A stretch of 64,000 nt of DNA from Trichomonas vaginalis G3. Lineage: Eukaryota; Parabasalia; Trichomonadida; Trichomonadidae. Shown here piece by piece: positions 1 through 10,989 of this stretch. Made by a program: the position numbers and the translations under genes. Below the pieces are notes generated by a model, which was not told the origin of the DNA, ran no database searches, and saw only the letters and a list, made by a program, of their open reading frames with translations. The stretch spans positions 33,324,082 through 33,388,081 of the forward strand of contig NC_067207.1 in assembly GCF_026262505.1 (NCBI RefSeq), written 5' to 3'. Within the stretch, counting starts at the first letter, position 1, and each line of letters starts with the position of its first letter.

Positions 1-221
1 AGCACAGCAATGGGAGGAGTTGCAATACTTTTGTAAGTGAGAACGTTTATTTTTACAGTAGTAAGGTGAAGTGGTTGGCGGCTTTATAAATATTTAAGGT
101 TAAGTTGGTGTTTGTGTTTGTGTTGTAAAATATACGTTAACGGTTTTGTAAAGTGTCAAATTCACAAGTATTGCGTACGGAGGAACGCAGTGCCTCAGTA
201 CACGAGACTTGTATACTAACT
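1..221. mobile_element. Terminal fragment of a Maverick/Polinton (continues left of window)
   Basis: About 125 bases here (40-165) match, in reverse complement, the start of the right-hand element at 60,535-60,680. Weaker similarity continues out to a shared tip: ATACTAACT at 213-221 here, AGTTAGTAT at about 60,478 there. AGT/ACT tips fit known Polinton termini. No gene lies in the visible part. The other end lies outside the window, so target duplication cannot be tested. It is a fossil fragment of uncertain age; the two copies differ clearly, so they are not recent duplicates of each other. Confidence 0.55.
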
Positions 222-614
222 AGTATGTATAATATTTCTTGTAAATTCAGGAACATGTTCCGGAAATTCTGTATTCCAGTAAGTTCTGTCTTGGTGATCA
301 TCGTTGTCTTCTTCTATTTCCTTTGTTTTTCTTCCAATATTCTTATTCAACAGACTTCTGCGCATTTCAGCCTTTATTGCGTCTAAGTCTTCTAGGTAGG
401 CTTTATACATATGCATTTTTCCGGTTCCTGGATACGGGAATACCTGAACATCAGTTTCAAATGATCTTTTGTAAATTTGTTTTCGAATATCTTGATTAAA
501 TTTAACTAAAAACGTTTCTCGGTCTCCTTTTATTTCAATTTCAAGTTCTTCAATCTTCTTATAGAAATATATATTCTTTTGATTGTATATGCATTTCTGT
601 TTTGGAAATAACTT
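222..614 (-). pseudogene. Unrecognised protein fragment next to the Maverick end
   Basis: An open reading frame runs on the minus strand from about 614 to 216, giving about 130 charged residues. It includes KMHMYKAYLEDLDAIKAEMR and a run of acidic residues (EIEEDNDD). There is only a late internal Met (414-416) and no convincing 5' end. The last few codons run into the Maverick tip. I do not recognise the family. The most economical reading is a host gene fragment whose 3' part was displaced when the left-hand element inserted. It could instead be part of an older mobile element. Confidence 0.35.
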
Positions 615-3600
615 TCAGATTAAACTTGTTAAGCCCATTCATAGATAATTTGCACGAAAACAGTTCTGAACAACTTAGAAAATGGTCTTTGTCTAACTAC
701 CAGAAATAATTTATTGATAGAAATGTCTTTTAAAAAAGAAAATTTCATATTAGGCATCCGTAAAGGTTTTTGTTTGAATGGTGGGGGTTAAGGAGTGTAA
801 TAGTCAAGATATTAGATAACTAAGTGTATGAAGTTGTCATCTATGTTGATAACAGCGGAAAATTAAAAATAATTATTAAATCATAACTTTTTGTCTCATG
901 AAAACCATTAAAAAAGTATAAAACTAAAGGTTTTTGCATGTGAACTATAGAAAGCTTTAGATTCATAAAAACTAGATTTTTTTTTTGATATTTTGATTTT
1001 TGAGGTATACTTTTAAAAGTGGATTTAAAGCACTGATGAAAAAAATTAACTTCTGTCGTTATGATTATTGATTTAGACAATAATGATTTTAATCTTTGAT
1101 TATCAAAACACTAAAGTCATCTTTTTAACATTTGCTTGGTAGCATTAACTCAAGTCTAAAGTACTATTTTATGTGGCACTCTTAGAATTTTTGTATTCAT
1201 TGTACACGCTGAAATAGTACCATTAAAGATATGACGAACTTTACAAAAAACAGTTAGGATACTATAAATCTAACTGCCAATTTATACACTTTCGGCTAAG
1301 GAGAAACATAATAAATTTGACGCTTTTCTTAGCAAGGAAGCCATATTTTTGATTTGATATCATTTTTTAATACAAATTTATATGTGTTAATGCGGGGGTA
1401 AACGATAAGCGCAATTACTTTTAGCAAACATACTTTGAAAACCAATATGCTATAATTTTATATTATAATTTGAATAAAAATTGTAAATTGTTAGTTCTTG
1501 ATGCAGCATTCAAAGATAATAACAAGATAGAACGATTTTCAAAAAGGAATGTTTGATTTTATCATTGAATTAAAATAAAATTCTAATAGTAATATATATG
1601 TCTGTGTTATAATGAAATTGATGGTATACGTTAGCACCAAATTACATATGCTAGTAAATACAAGCCACATAAATAACATTTTAGTATGTCTGCAACCTTT
1701 TTTTTTGAATCATGAGTAAGTAAGAATATTTTTGTAACAAAATGATATCATGTATCGAAAGAACATACTTTATTGTTGTATCCTCTACTTTTCCAAAGAT
1801 TATTGTATCTCAAATCTTAATTCTTTAGATGGTAAACAAAAACATTCATGCAAGAGACATTCCAAGGAGCATATTACACTGTAGAATCTTGAAAAAGTTG
1901 GAACTAATTAATTCACTCCAGAGGAGCAATGTTGTATGCATTCAATTTTAAAAAAAAAAAAAACTATATATTATCGAACTTAATACTTTGGGTTTTCATA
2001 TCTATATACTTCTTCCAATGAACTAATTTCCAAACAAAGCTCTTGAAAAATCTTTAAATATAAGATGACTTTTGCTTATATTTTTTGATTTCTCGATAGC
2101 AATGCTAGGATATTACAATATTTCCATGTATTTTACTAGGTTGTAACTAGTTGGCATAAGAGTACATATATAGAATCGCTCCGACTATATAATATAATGT
2201 TTATTTAATATTACTGTTTATTTTACAGCTAAAGCTTAAACTTATAGTGTATTTATTTTTTAACTGTCTGAATAATGGCAGATTATTTTAATATTTAACA
2301 TTGATATTGAAATATGAAATAATGCATTTTTCCTTTTTAGCTAGAACACTTGTTTGGGCAATATTTTTCTTTTTTAAACACCAAAATCACATATTTCTCT
2401 TATATATATCTATTTTTAAATTATTTTGTTGATATTTTGACAATTTGAGTTAAATATCGATTTAATTCTATTTTTATGGGTAAAATATATATGTATATAT
2501 CATATTTCATTATTGGTTTGTTAATGCAATTCAATTCTTGGATCCTTGAGTTTTCATTTGAAAGTTCAACTACAAATAAACCTTTCACTGAATATAGGTA
2601 CTAAAATTTCATTCTAGAATAGCCATTCTTATGGTTTTATCAATATAAAACAACATTATATTTTTATATATTCTACTTGCTAATTACTTTTCTAGTTTCA
2701 AGATAAAGTTACTTAATCTCCGATAAGATGCATGAGATGTGAATTGGAGATATCGAGCATGCATATTTCCGAATATACTACTATATTATGTACTATTGTG
2801 GAAAGAAATTAAACTTTGTAAACTGAATGAATTTCATATAATGGTTGTCTGGCAGCTATGATTTCTCTTTTCGTATTTATTTTTCCCGAAAATCATTCAA
2901 GAATTAGGGGGCATTAACAACAATGATAAAAATGGCATTTTTCTTAATTTTTTTTGGAAAAAAATACATTTCATATTTATTTGTTCTTAATATAAATTAA
3001 TAATATTAATTTACCTTACAAATGAGTTATGTAAAGTATTCAAATTTTAACTACAATTTTTATGCAGTCGAGCAACAGCAGATGCGCTTTTGCTTGATTT
3101 TTATTATCACCAGTGCCGTCTATAGTAAATAGTTTATAAATAGAACAACTGCACTCTTAATTATCACCAAAATAAATCAAAGATTTTAAAAATTGATTGT
3201 AATTATAGTTAGATTAACCATCATCACTTGCAAACTGAACTAATTTACTACTTCTCCAATTAACACTCATGAACAATGTTTTTTTAAAAAAATATAATTT
3301 TTTATTCTAAATTTTACATTAACATGTCATTTATTATGATCTCATAAAACATATCCATATATTATAGTTACAGTAATATTAAAATTTCAAATTTTGAATT
3401 AATTTGGTTATATTATGACCATTAAGCCAAGATCCCAACTTCTCTATGCTATCTATGAATTTCAACTCTATATGTAACTAACACGTTATAAGTTTTGTTT
3501 ATAAATATAAGGTGCATTTCAGTAAATTACTCTTTTATAATAGTTCTTTTATTACAGCTATAAAATCTATACTAAATCTATATGTTTTTATACTAAATTT

Positions 3601-3894
3601 ATTAATTGTAATACTAATTTTAATTGTTGCTGATCATATGCTAAATTTTATATGAAATCCTTAATTAGAAACTTGAGTTGAATATATATTATATGAAACA
3701 ATCGGTGTTTAAAACAAAATACAGCTTGATTTATATAGTAATTTATGCTTTACATGTATTTTATATAAATTTTTATTGAATTCAACTATTCAATAGTTTT
3801 TTATGCTAGATTAGTTGTATTTATTTAAATATATTATATTGGCAACCTTTCTTTACCCTGTCCTAATAAACGCATTTTGTAAAAAAATATAGTG

Positions 3895-3960
3895 CATCAG
3901 TTTCGAACTAGCGTCCCCGGTACCCAATAGTAAGGGGTAATAACCATTCGACCATTTGCC
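3895..3960 (-). ncRNA. tRNA-like relic (A box and B box)
   Basis: On the minus strand TGGTCGAATGG resembles a Pol III A box / D arm. TACCC and GGGTA can form an anticodon-type stem, and AGTTCGAAACT resembles a B box / T arm. A T-rich stretch follows. I could not form a proper seven-pair acceptor stem, and the T stem is poor. It is therefore more likely a decayed tRNA or tRNA-derived sequence than a working tRNA gene. No anticodon is assigned. Confidence 0.35.
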
Positions 3961-5074
3961 ACGTAAAGCATCGCCAGATTTTTTTGTATTTAATCACTCC
4001 CAAAACACTGTTTTGGCTTATTGGAAGCATATCAGACATAATCGCCATAATCAAAAAATCTATATACCCAATAAGTAATAAATTTGTCGATATAGATTTT
4101 CCATAAAATTAGTTTTTAGTCTAATCTTAAAATAAATTTAATTTTTTATAAAAAAAATCAAATTTAAAAGTATCTTTTTAGTAGCTCGAAATCCTGTTGG
4201 TGGATTTCGGGCGTACTTCAAAATTAGCTTTTCTTCTACATATGCAAGCTATATTTTAAATATGGGGCAAATCGGATCGGCGAAAGGAGTTTAGTTACCT
4301 TTTATGAAAATTGAAAGCAATTCAAAAAAATTGCTAACATGTAAATTTTAATATCCTATGCATAATTTCATATTTTGAACATTTTTAATTTTTGTTTAAA
4401 ACTTAAAATTTTGCGAATTTAATATAATTTATAAAATATAATACGTATATATATTTAAAATACACTAAATTTAATTGTTAATTGACGTTTTTGGGAATGA
4501 ATTTTATCAAAACATGCCTGAATCCGAAAATTTGAAAGAACGAATTACACAATCATATATGTAGAATTCAAAATACAAACTTAAAGATTGTATACGTTTA
4601 AAATTATTCAGATTGTGTTTGATTTCCACTCATTCTGTTTCTTTTGAACTATAACACTAACATTTCATGATGATTACATGATCCATTTATACATGGTTGA
4701 ATTGTTCCAGATTCTACCAGAAAATCAATCCAAATTTCTCAATGCATTCATGTTGATTGGACAAAATTTAAAATTTATCAGCCTGTTTCCAGAGAAACTC
4801 ATATATTCCCTAATGAAATGTAATTTTTGCTACATTTATTTCAATCAAATTTCAAAAAATTGACTGCAGAGCTTGAAAAGGTGATGAATCATGTTGTTAT
4901 TAGATGTACATATTAGATTTACTATTTCCAAAAAAATGCTCAAATTTGAATAGTTTTTAGAAAATTTGGAATTACACTCCTTACATTATATATAATTAAA
5001 TGTTTAAATTTTATTTATTTTTCCCTTTTAATTTTATAACGTGCTCTATCAAAACTAACCTCTCAATTGAAGGC

Positions 5075-5157
5075 CACAAAATCTAAGTAGTGAGGGTACA
5101 CAAATTTTGTATGGAGTACGGTTCAATTTTTGAGAGCCTCACTACTTAGATTTTGTG
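5075..5157. repeat. Perfect 21-bp stem-loop
   Basis: CACAAAATCTAAGTAGTGAGG (5,075-5,095) is repeated as its exact reverse complement at 5,137-5,157 around a loop of about 41 bases. A 17-base string just upstream (AACGTGCTCTATCAAAA, 5,038-5,054) recurs inverted near 16,047-16,063. This suggests a small dispersed element. Confidence 0.6.
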
Positions 5158-5572
5158 ACTACCTTAGTTATTTCATATATCTTTGTAAGTCTAGATTCTG
5201 TAAATTGTGAATATGGGTATTTCATTTTTGTATCTGATAAGTGTGCAATTTTGATTTTTCTTTTGATACCATGAATTTTGATTTCAATCTTTTCGATTTT
5301 TTGAATAAATTGTACGTAATGCATTAATATTCTGAAGATTTAGTCAATAAGAAGTTCAAAATATGGTAGATTTATAGAAAGTTCTTCTGAATATGGAAAA
5401 GATTAAAATGAATGAAGTTGGAATTTATGTATGAATATCAAAAACATAATTGTCGTGCAAAATGTTAAGAATATTAGGTAATAGAATCTTCCTCGAAAAA
5501 TATTTTTTTTGATTCATTAGTAGATGTAAGGAATTTCAATTTTCATTGTCACTTTTTTGAAAATTTGATTTA

Positions 5573-5580
5573 TCAATTTT
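5573..5580 (+). promoter_or_regulatory. Initiator (TCAATTTT) of the methyltransferase gene
   Basis: A TCA-type initiator abuts the ATG at 5,581, the usual arrangement for trichomonad protein genes. A second candidate, TCACTTTT, lies about 30 bases upstream. Confidence 0.5.
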
Positions 5581-6303
5581 ATGAGTGAAAGTGAGAGTGA
5601 GAGTGAAAACGAATCTGAATTTATTGATCCAGATGAAGCATTCAAAATTCATGGATCCACATGGTACGAAGTTAGTCAAAAACATTGGTCACAACAAGAT
5701 CATAACGTTTCCGGCATGCTTGGTGGATATCCAGAGATGAATGTCATCGACATCCTTTCTAGTCGCGAATTGATCAAGAGTCTTGTTAAGAAAGGTATGG
5801 GCAAGACCAGAGCTGCAGACATTGCAGGAGGTATTGGTCGTGTTTCGAAAAATGTTCTTTCACAAACATTTGAATATATTGATTTAGTTGAATACATTCC
5901 AAGCTTTGTTGAAAGTGCTAAACAAGAACTCGAATCTATTGTTAAATTCCGAGGAATCGCAATTGGTGCACAAGATTGGATTCCAGATACTAAATATGAT
6001 TTAATTTGGTGTCAGTGGGCTATCATGTATCTTATGGATGATGATTGCATTAACTTCTTAATTCGCTGTAAATCGAGTCTTAATGAGCATGGTTTCATTG
6101 TTGTCAAAGATAACATTGCAAACAAAAGCAAAAGTCTTCCTAAAGATCGTGCACAATATCGTGAACTTGATAATCAAATTAATCGCACATATAAGCACTA
6201 CCTCGAATTGTTTTCTAAATCAGGACTTAAACTAATTGAATCCATTCCTCAAAAGAAATGGGAACCAGAACTTTTACCTGTTTATACTTTTGTTCTTCAA
6301 TAA
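5581..6303 (+). CDS. NTMT1: Protein alpha-N-terminal methyltransferase (NTMT1/METTL11A family)
   Basis: A 240-residue protein matching the family that methylates the exposed N-terminal amine of proteins after Met removal, using S-adenosylmethionine. Family marks seen: WYEVSQKHW and GMLGGY in the N-terminal substrate region (residues 28-50), the SAM-binding stretch ADIAGGIGRVSKNVL (79-93), IWCQWAIMYL (about 142-151) with an acidic DDD after it, and VVKDNIA. Length is typical of NTMT1 plus a short extension. The first 13 residues are an unusual Ser-Glu repeat (MSESESESENESE), absent from the core fold and possibly a phosphorylatable tail. The ATG directly follows an initiator and a stretch without other starts. 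The glycine motif AGGIG departs slightly from the common GAGIG but keeps the loop. It is likely a working single-copy host enzyme of nucleus or cytosol. Confidence 0.85.
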   Translation: MSESESESENESEFIDPDEAFKIHGSTWYEVSQKHWSQQDHNVSGMLGGYPEMNVIDILSSRELIKSLVKKGMGKTRAADIAGGIGRVSKNVLSQTFEYIDLVEYIPSFVESAKQELESIVKFRGIAIGAQDWIPDTKYDLIWCQWAIMYLMDDDCINFLIRCKSSLNEHGFIVVKDNIANKSKSLPKDRAQYRELDNQINRTYKHYLELFSKSGLKLIESIPQKKWEPELLPVYTFVLQ

Positions 6304-6621
6304 ATTAATTATAAAAATTTTATATTATATCATGAATGAAATAAATTGCATTTTTATCAATATATTATTCATAACTCTATATTCTGTTAAAACTAATAGT
6401 TGAGTCAATTATTTTATCATGACGTAAACTTATGCTCTTCCTAATTGGATTCGAAATCGTAATCGTTGATATATTGAAAACAGATTGAATTTGGTTTTTG
6501 GAAAAGATAAAATAAACTCAGTGTCGTAAAGGAATGCTTTGTTATCTGAATATTATGGTAAATAAATAACTCGATGCTCAATAAATTTTAAATATCATAT
6601 GTTTTTTTTAGAATTTCATGG
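6304..6621. other. Intergenic, convergent gene ends
   Basis: AT-rich spacer between the 3' ends of the methyltransferase gene and the truncated beta-helix gene. I see no further feature. Confidence 0.5.
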
Positions 6622-7638
6622 TTATTTTATTGAAAGTATAAGTACAAAAAATGAAATTGAAATAATATTATATCTTTGTTTATATTGAATATTTTGTTTG
6701 ATTACTGATTCTTGATGTTGAGGATTGAAAGGAGTTAAACAATTATTAGTTGAAAAATATGAAAATAAATGATAGGAAGTAATGGAATCAATATTGAATT
6801 TATCTGTGAGAGAATTATAAGTATATGTTAAATAATCAATATGACAATTTTCTATTCGTAATGAATTAGCATTATTATAAATCAATGGTCCATTTCCAAA
6901 ATTTCCAAAAATTGAACAATTAGAAATAGTCATTTTTCTAGTACAACAAATGATACCATAACTTGTACTTGATTGTGAATTATTTAGAATATTACTATTA
7001 ATAAGATAATGTGTTGGTGAATCATTACTATAATGCATAAGAACACCAATATAGCAATGATTTTGACAAATTGAACAAAAATTGACTTTTCCAATTGAAT
7101 TTTCTGGTGATATTCCATATGCAGCTCCTTTTTCATTGACATTGTTATTACTAATATTTGAATAACTAATATTAATAATACCACAACTACATGAAATAGT
7201 ATCAATTCCTTCTTCTTTTTTTCCACATGATGAAACACAACTTTCAAGAAAATAATTAAAATTCCCATCGGATAAAGATGAACGTGAATGTTGTCCATAA
7301 TTTGATGCTTGTGAATATAATGAACAACATCGATGTTGAATAATTGAATTTTGACCTTTCACGTAAACAGAACCTCCTTGACTCCTTTTACAGACATTGA
7401 ATGAACATTCGGAATGTAATAATTTGATATTATTCGTTGTGAATGAAATAGCACCTTCTTCAAGGTCATGAAAAAAACTAAGTAAAACAAAACATTCGGA
7501 ATTAGAAACTGAAATTGAACAGTTAATACATGTTGTTGGATTTGTTTTGTTATTTTCACCATATAATTCATACCAGATGTTTTTTGGAATATTTTCAAAA
7601 TGATGAAAGTGATAATCTCTCCGAAGAGAGAAAATCAC
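6622..7638 (-). pseudogene. Pmp-like beta-helix surface protein, 5'-truncated
   Basis: The open frame encodes about 338 residues rich in Asn, Ser, Cys and aromatic residues. Short repeats of the type ISNNNVNEKGAAYGI and SNCSIFGNFGNG are typical of right-handed beta-helix (chlamydial Pmp-like) surface proteins of trichomonads. The C-terminus ends in a hydrophobic segment (YNIISISFFVLILSIK), suggesting a membrane anchor with almost no cytoplasmic tail. The frame has no ATG at its 5' end (the first possible codon is GTG) and no signal peptide, unlike surface relatives. I therefore call it a 5'-truncated gene copy. A second member of the same kind lies at 19,343-21,707. The family call rests on composition and repeat pattern, not on a search. 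Confidence 0.5.
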
Positions 7639-8117
7639 TGAAACGTGACATTAAAAAATTCCAACACTTTTTTATTTGTTTATCACAAAACACGATTATA
7701 TGCAGAATTCCGAACCATTATGCATCCTATTGCCTATGTAGTTTATGCAATCTCAAAATATATATGGGCATTCACGTCATCCAACTTCAGAAAACAATGA
7801 AATCATTTTATAGGGTAGTTTAAATTTCAATATCATAATTGCACTGATTATTTATATTCACTCCTTTGTTAACTAACTGCATTATTCTAAAAGTTTTGTT
7901 AAAAGTTTACTGTATGTTTGATTTTCAATCAAAAGCCTATCATATATACTAAAACATTGGGCTGCATAATTTATATGATAAATGTGTTTCATTTTAATGA
8001 TGTTTGAAATAGTTCAATATTGAGCAAAATGGCAATTATTGACATATCCCTACCAAATAATGTAATATTATTGATGAGTGCTCTTAATTGCTGTTACAGA
8101 GAAATTGAATGAGTCTT

Positions 8118-8322
8118 TTAAGGCTCCAGTCCCACGCTCTCAATTTTTAAAATTGAACATATCCATAAATAAGAGTTATCATGACTTATAATTAAAGTTA
8201 TAATATTTGTGTAATATGAGCTATAATATTATATTATGATACTTGGCGTAGTATTGCAAGAAAACTCTAATTGATGGATATATTCACTTTTAAAAATTGA
8301 GAGGGTGGGACTGGAGCCTTAA
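8118..8322. mobile_element. Small inverted-repeat element (MITE) flanked by TTAA
   Basis: The 197-bp element begins GGCTCCAGTCCCAC (8,122) and ends with the reverse complement (8,318). The inverted repeats run about 45 bases with only about four mismatches. TTAA stands immediately outside each end (8,118-8,121 and 8,319-8,322), the target duplication typical of piggyBac-type transposition. It has no coding capacity, so it would be non-autonomous. Confidence 0.7.
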
Positions 8323-8977
8323 CTGGCTAACTTTATTGTGAAAACACGAAATATTACAAATTTTCGTGATTTAGATTGATAAATCACCAGTGAAGTATTT
8401 TACATCATGGCAATTAACTATCTAGTGCATTGATTTTATCCAGATATTATTTCTTGCCACAAATTTCAAAACAAATTTACTTTTAATTATGACATTGAAC
8501 GATTTTGACATAACACCTTTCACGATCATTCAAAATTCTTATATTTTCAATGGATAATGTTCGGTTAGTTTCAAGAATCAATGAACTTTGACAGCAAATT
8601 ATTTTATTTTATGGAGAAGTTGAAGTTGTCAATCCGAAATAATAATTGCAAATTAATGCCAAAAGAGATACGAAATCAATTCAATAAGTTCTTAGATGAT
8701 GACGATAAAAACCATCAAAAATGAAAAGTTAAGGAGAAAAACGATGGAAAATGAGAAAATTAATTCATATAGTTCCTACCATATACATGTAATCAGAAAC
8801 TGAAAATGGATTTTTTTTCGAATTGACATGATGATTTTAAAAAATTTTTGAGAGCCATCCAAAAATAATATTTAATTGGATATCAATAATAATTATATAA
8901 TACGTTCGATAAAATATTTGAGAGGAATCAAAATTGAATAGCTATTGTCGGTTAGAACGACGAAAAACTGTTTGATT

Positions 8978-8984
8978 TCACTTT
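8978..8984 (+). promoter_or_regulatory. Initiator TCACTTT
   Basis: A TCA(C/T)T(T/A)-type initiator four bases before the ATG of the DUF1015 gene; it decides the start at 8,988. Confidence 0.6.
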
Positions 8985-8987
8985 ATA

Positions 8988-10292
8988 ATGTCTGGTTCCG
9001 GAATCATTGTCAAGCCATTCCGCGGCTACATCCCACCCGCTGAAAAGATGAGCGATGTTATTGCCCCACCATACGATGTTGTCACACGTGAAGAAGCCTC
9101 CAAGATGGGACAAGAGCGTCCACAGTGCGTTATCCACATTAACCGCCCAGAAATCGCCTTCCCAGGTGTTAAGGAGACAGAGGACTGCGTCTACCAGAAG
9201 GGCGCTGAACTCCTCCAGAAATGGATCAATGATCAGCTTCTTATCCGCCACGACAAGCCAGGATTCTACGCATATCGTTCCAAGCTTGGCGGCTATTCAC
9301 AGGTTGGTCTCTATTCTCTTTTCTCTTGCCAGCAGTACTACGATGGCCTCATTAAGAAGCACGAGCAGACACGTAAGGCTCCAGAAGAGGACCGCACAAA
9401 GACAGTCAGAATCCAGAACGCCAACGTCGGCTCTGTCTTCCTTGCCTATCGTGGTGCCAGACACCAAGAACTTCGTGATTACGTCAAGAAGCTCGTTGAG
9501 GGCCCAGCTGACCGTGTTGCCCACCTCGACTTCGATAACACAGACCACGAGCTCTGGTTCATCGATGACGAAGAGAAGGTTAAGAAGATCCAAGAATTAT
9601 TCTCACAAGTTCCACACGTTTACATCGCCGATGGCCACCACCGTGCTGCTTCTGCTTGCAACGTCTGGAAGGAGCGCAAGGAAGCCGCTGGAGACTCATA
9701 CACAGGAAATGAGCCATACTGCTACTTTATGGCCTGCGTTTTCTCCGATGATGAGCTCTGCGTTATTGACTACAACCGTGTCATCAAGCAGAACCCATAC
9801 ACACAGGAGGAACTCTTCCAGAAGTTAGAAGAGAAGGGATTCAAGCTTACACCAATGGAAGGAAACGAGAAACCAGAGACACCAGACTTCCTTCCAATGC
9901 ACCACGCTCGTCCAATGCAGCACAAGGTCTTCTCCCTCTTCATCCATGGAAAGTGGTATCGCATGGAATTCACAGGCAAGGCTCTCTCAGAGTCTGCTGC
10001 TGATAACATCGATTCCAAGATCCTTACAGACTTCTGCCTCACACCAATCTTCAACATTACAGACCTCCGTAACGATCCAAGAATCAAGTTCATCGGAGGA
10101 ACACGTGGTCTCCAGGCTCTCGAAGAGGCTTGCAAGACAGAGGATTCCCTCGCAATCGCTGTTCCACCAGTCGAAATGTGCCAGCTCTTCGACGTTTCTG
10201 ACGAAGGCGCAATGATGCCACCAAAGTCTACTTGGTTTGTCCCGAAGCTCGCTGATGCCATGGTCATCCGCGTAATTGAGGGAGATGAATAA
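8988..10292 (+). CDS. DUF1015 family protein (possible small-molecule kinase)
   Basis: A 434-residue protein of full length for the DUF1015 family. Conserved marks: KPFRGYIPP and VIAPPYDVV near the N-terminus (residues 9-32), KHEQT (124-128), and IADGHHRAAS (213-222). The DGHHR stretch resembles the catalytic DGHxR of ParB/sulfiredoxin-fold serine kinases. I recall that some DUF1015 proteins have been reported as pyrophosphate-dependent serine kinases; that link is from memory and not shown by this sequence. The gene is visibly richer in G and C, with many C-ending codons (ATC, AAG, CTC), than its surroundings. In trichomonads this fits a strongly expressed gene. It probably acts in the cytosol, since there is no signal peptide or membrane segment. 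Confidence 0.75.
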   Translation: MSGSGIIVKPFRGYIPPAEKMSDVIAPPYDVVTREEASKMGQERPQCVIHINRPEIAFPGVKETEDCVYQKGAELLQKWINDQLLIRHDKPGFYAYRSKLGGYSQVGLYSLFSCQQYYDGLIKKHEQTRKAPEEDRTKTVRIQNANVGSVFLAYRGARHQELRDYVKKLVEGPADRVAHLDFDNTDHELWFIDDEEKVKKIQELFSQVPHVYIADGHHRAASACNVWKERKEAAGDSYTGNEPYCYFMACVFSDDELCVIDYNRVIKQNPYTQEELFQKLEEKGFKLTPMEGNEKPETPDFLPMHHARPMQHKVFSLFIHGKWYRMEFTGKALSESAADNIDSKILTDFCLTPIFNITDLRNDPRIKFIGGTRGLQALEEACKTEDSLAIAVPPVEMCQLFDVSDEGAMMPPKSTWFVPKLADAMVIRVIEGDE

Positions 10293-10989
10293 ATAAGTAT
10301 TTTACGTTTCTTAAAAAAATATTATGAATCATTTTTTATAAAAGATTGTAATGGATTTAGACTATGTAGATACTCGATGACTAATAGATGAAGAATGGAA
10401 GAAAACTGGAATATATAAAATTGTTTATTTCATATCAGATAAAAATATTTAACAAAAATGTCTCTGGCAAGTCATTACCCAACAACTGCAGATCTACTGC
10501 ATAGTGTTCATTTAATATATTTGTAAATCCATTAGATTCTTCTATTTTGATCGAGGAATTAAAATAATTTCAAATTTAAGAATGCTCGTTAGTTTGTATT
10601 TTATGAGTCTTTCTTCTACCTGTCATAAAACAAATCCATATTCCAATTATTTATATGAATGCGATTTTAAGCGCTTTCTATAATATCATCAATCAAATTG
10701 GAATTAGCTCATGTATCAATCTCATGTTTCGATAGTTTATGAGTCCACTATTGAAGATTTATTCATTTTATTCCAAATGATTATATCTTTAAGAATTGAT
10801 AAAAATGAAGCATGATTCATTAGAATGTAGATTATATATTAAATAAGTGTTGTTTATTATAACAAATATTAATATCTAGATAAAAATACAAAATTTCTTG
10901 TAATATTCGACCAATTGTAGATGTTTCAGTCTTGTTACGTGAGATCTAACATTATTGACTCTTTCTTTTTGATTAGCAAAGAGATAAAG
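10293..10989. other. Intergenic
   Basis: AT-rich spacer of about 700 bases between convergent genes. I see no gene, hairpin or repeat of note. Confidence 0.5.

Larger units (their letters stand above)
615..5580. other. Gene-poor AT-rich stretch
   Basis: Five kilobases with no reading frame I would defend; the few short open frames are low-complexity and lack an initiator. It contains a tRNA-like relic (about 3,895-3,960), a perfect 21-bp stem-loop (5,075-5,157) and a small hairpin around 4,188-4,210 (CGAAATCC ... GGATTTCG). Otherwise it is homopolymer-rich AT sequence. Confidence 0.6.
7639..8987. other. Intergenic region holding a MITE
   Basis: No credible gene. Apart from the inverted-repeat element at 8,118-8,322 it is plain AT-rich sequence ending in the DUF1015 gene initiator. 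Confidence 0.5.

Noticed and set aside
4678-4863. 61-codon frame in the gene-poor region
   Set aside because: AT-driven composition, no initiator, no recognisable domain.
9055-10267. Overlapping frames on both strands inside the DUF1015 gene
   Set aside because: Shadows of a GC-richer coding sequence; the main frame has the family motifs and the initiator.
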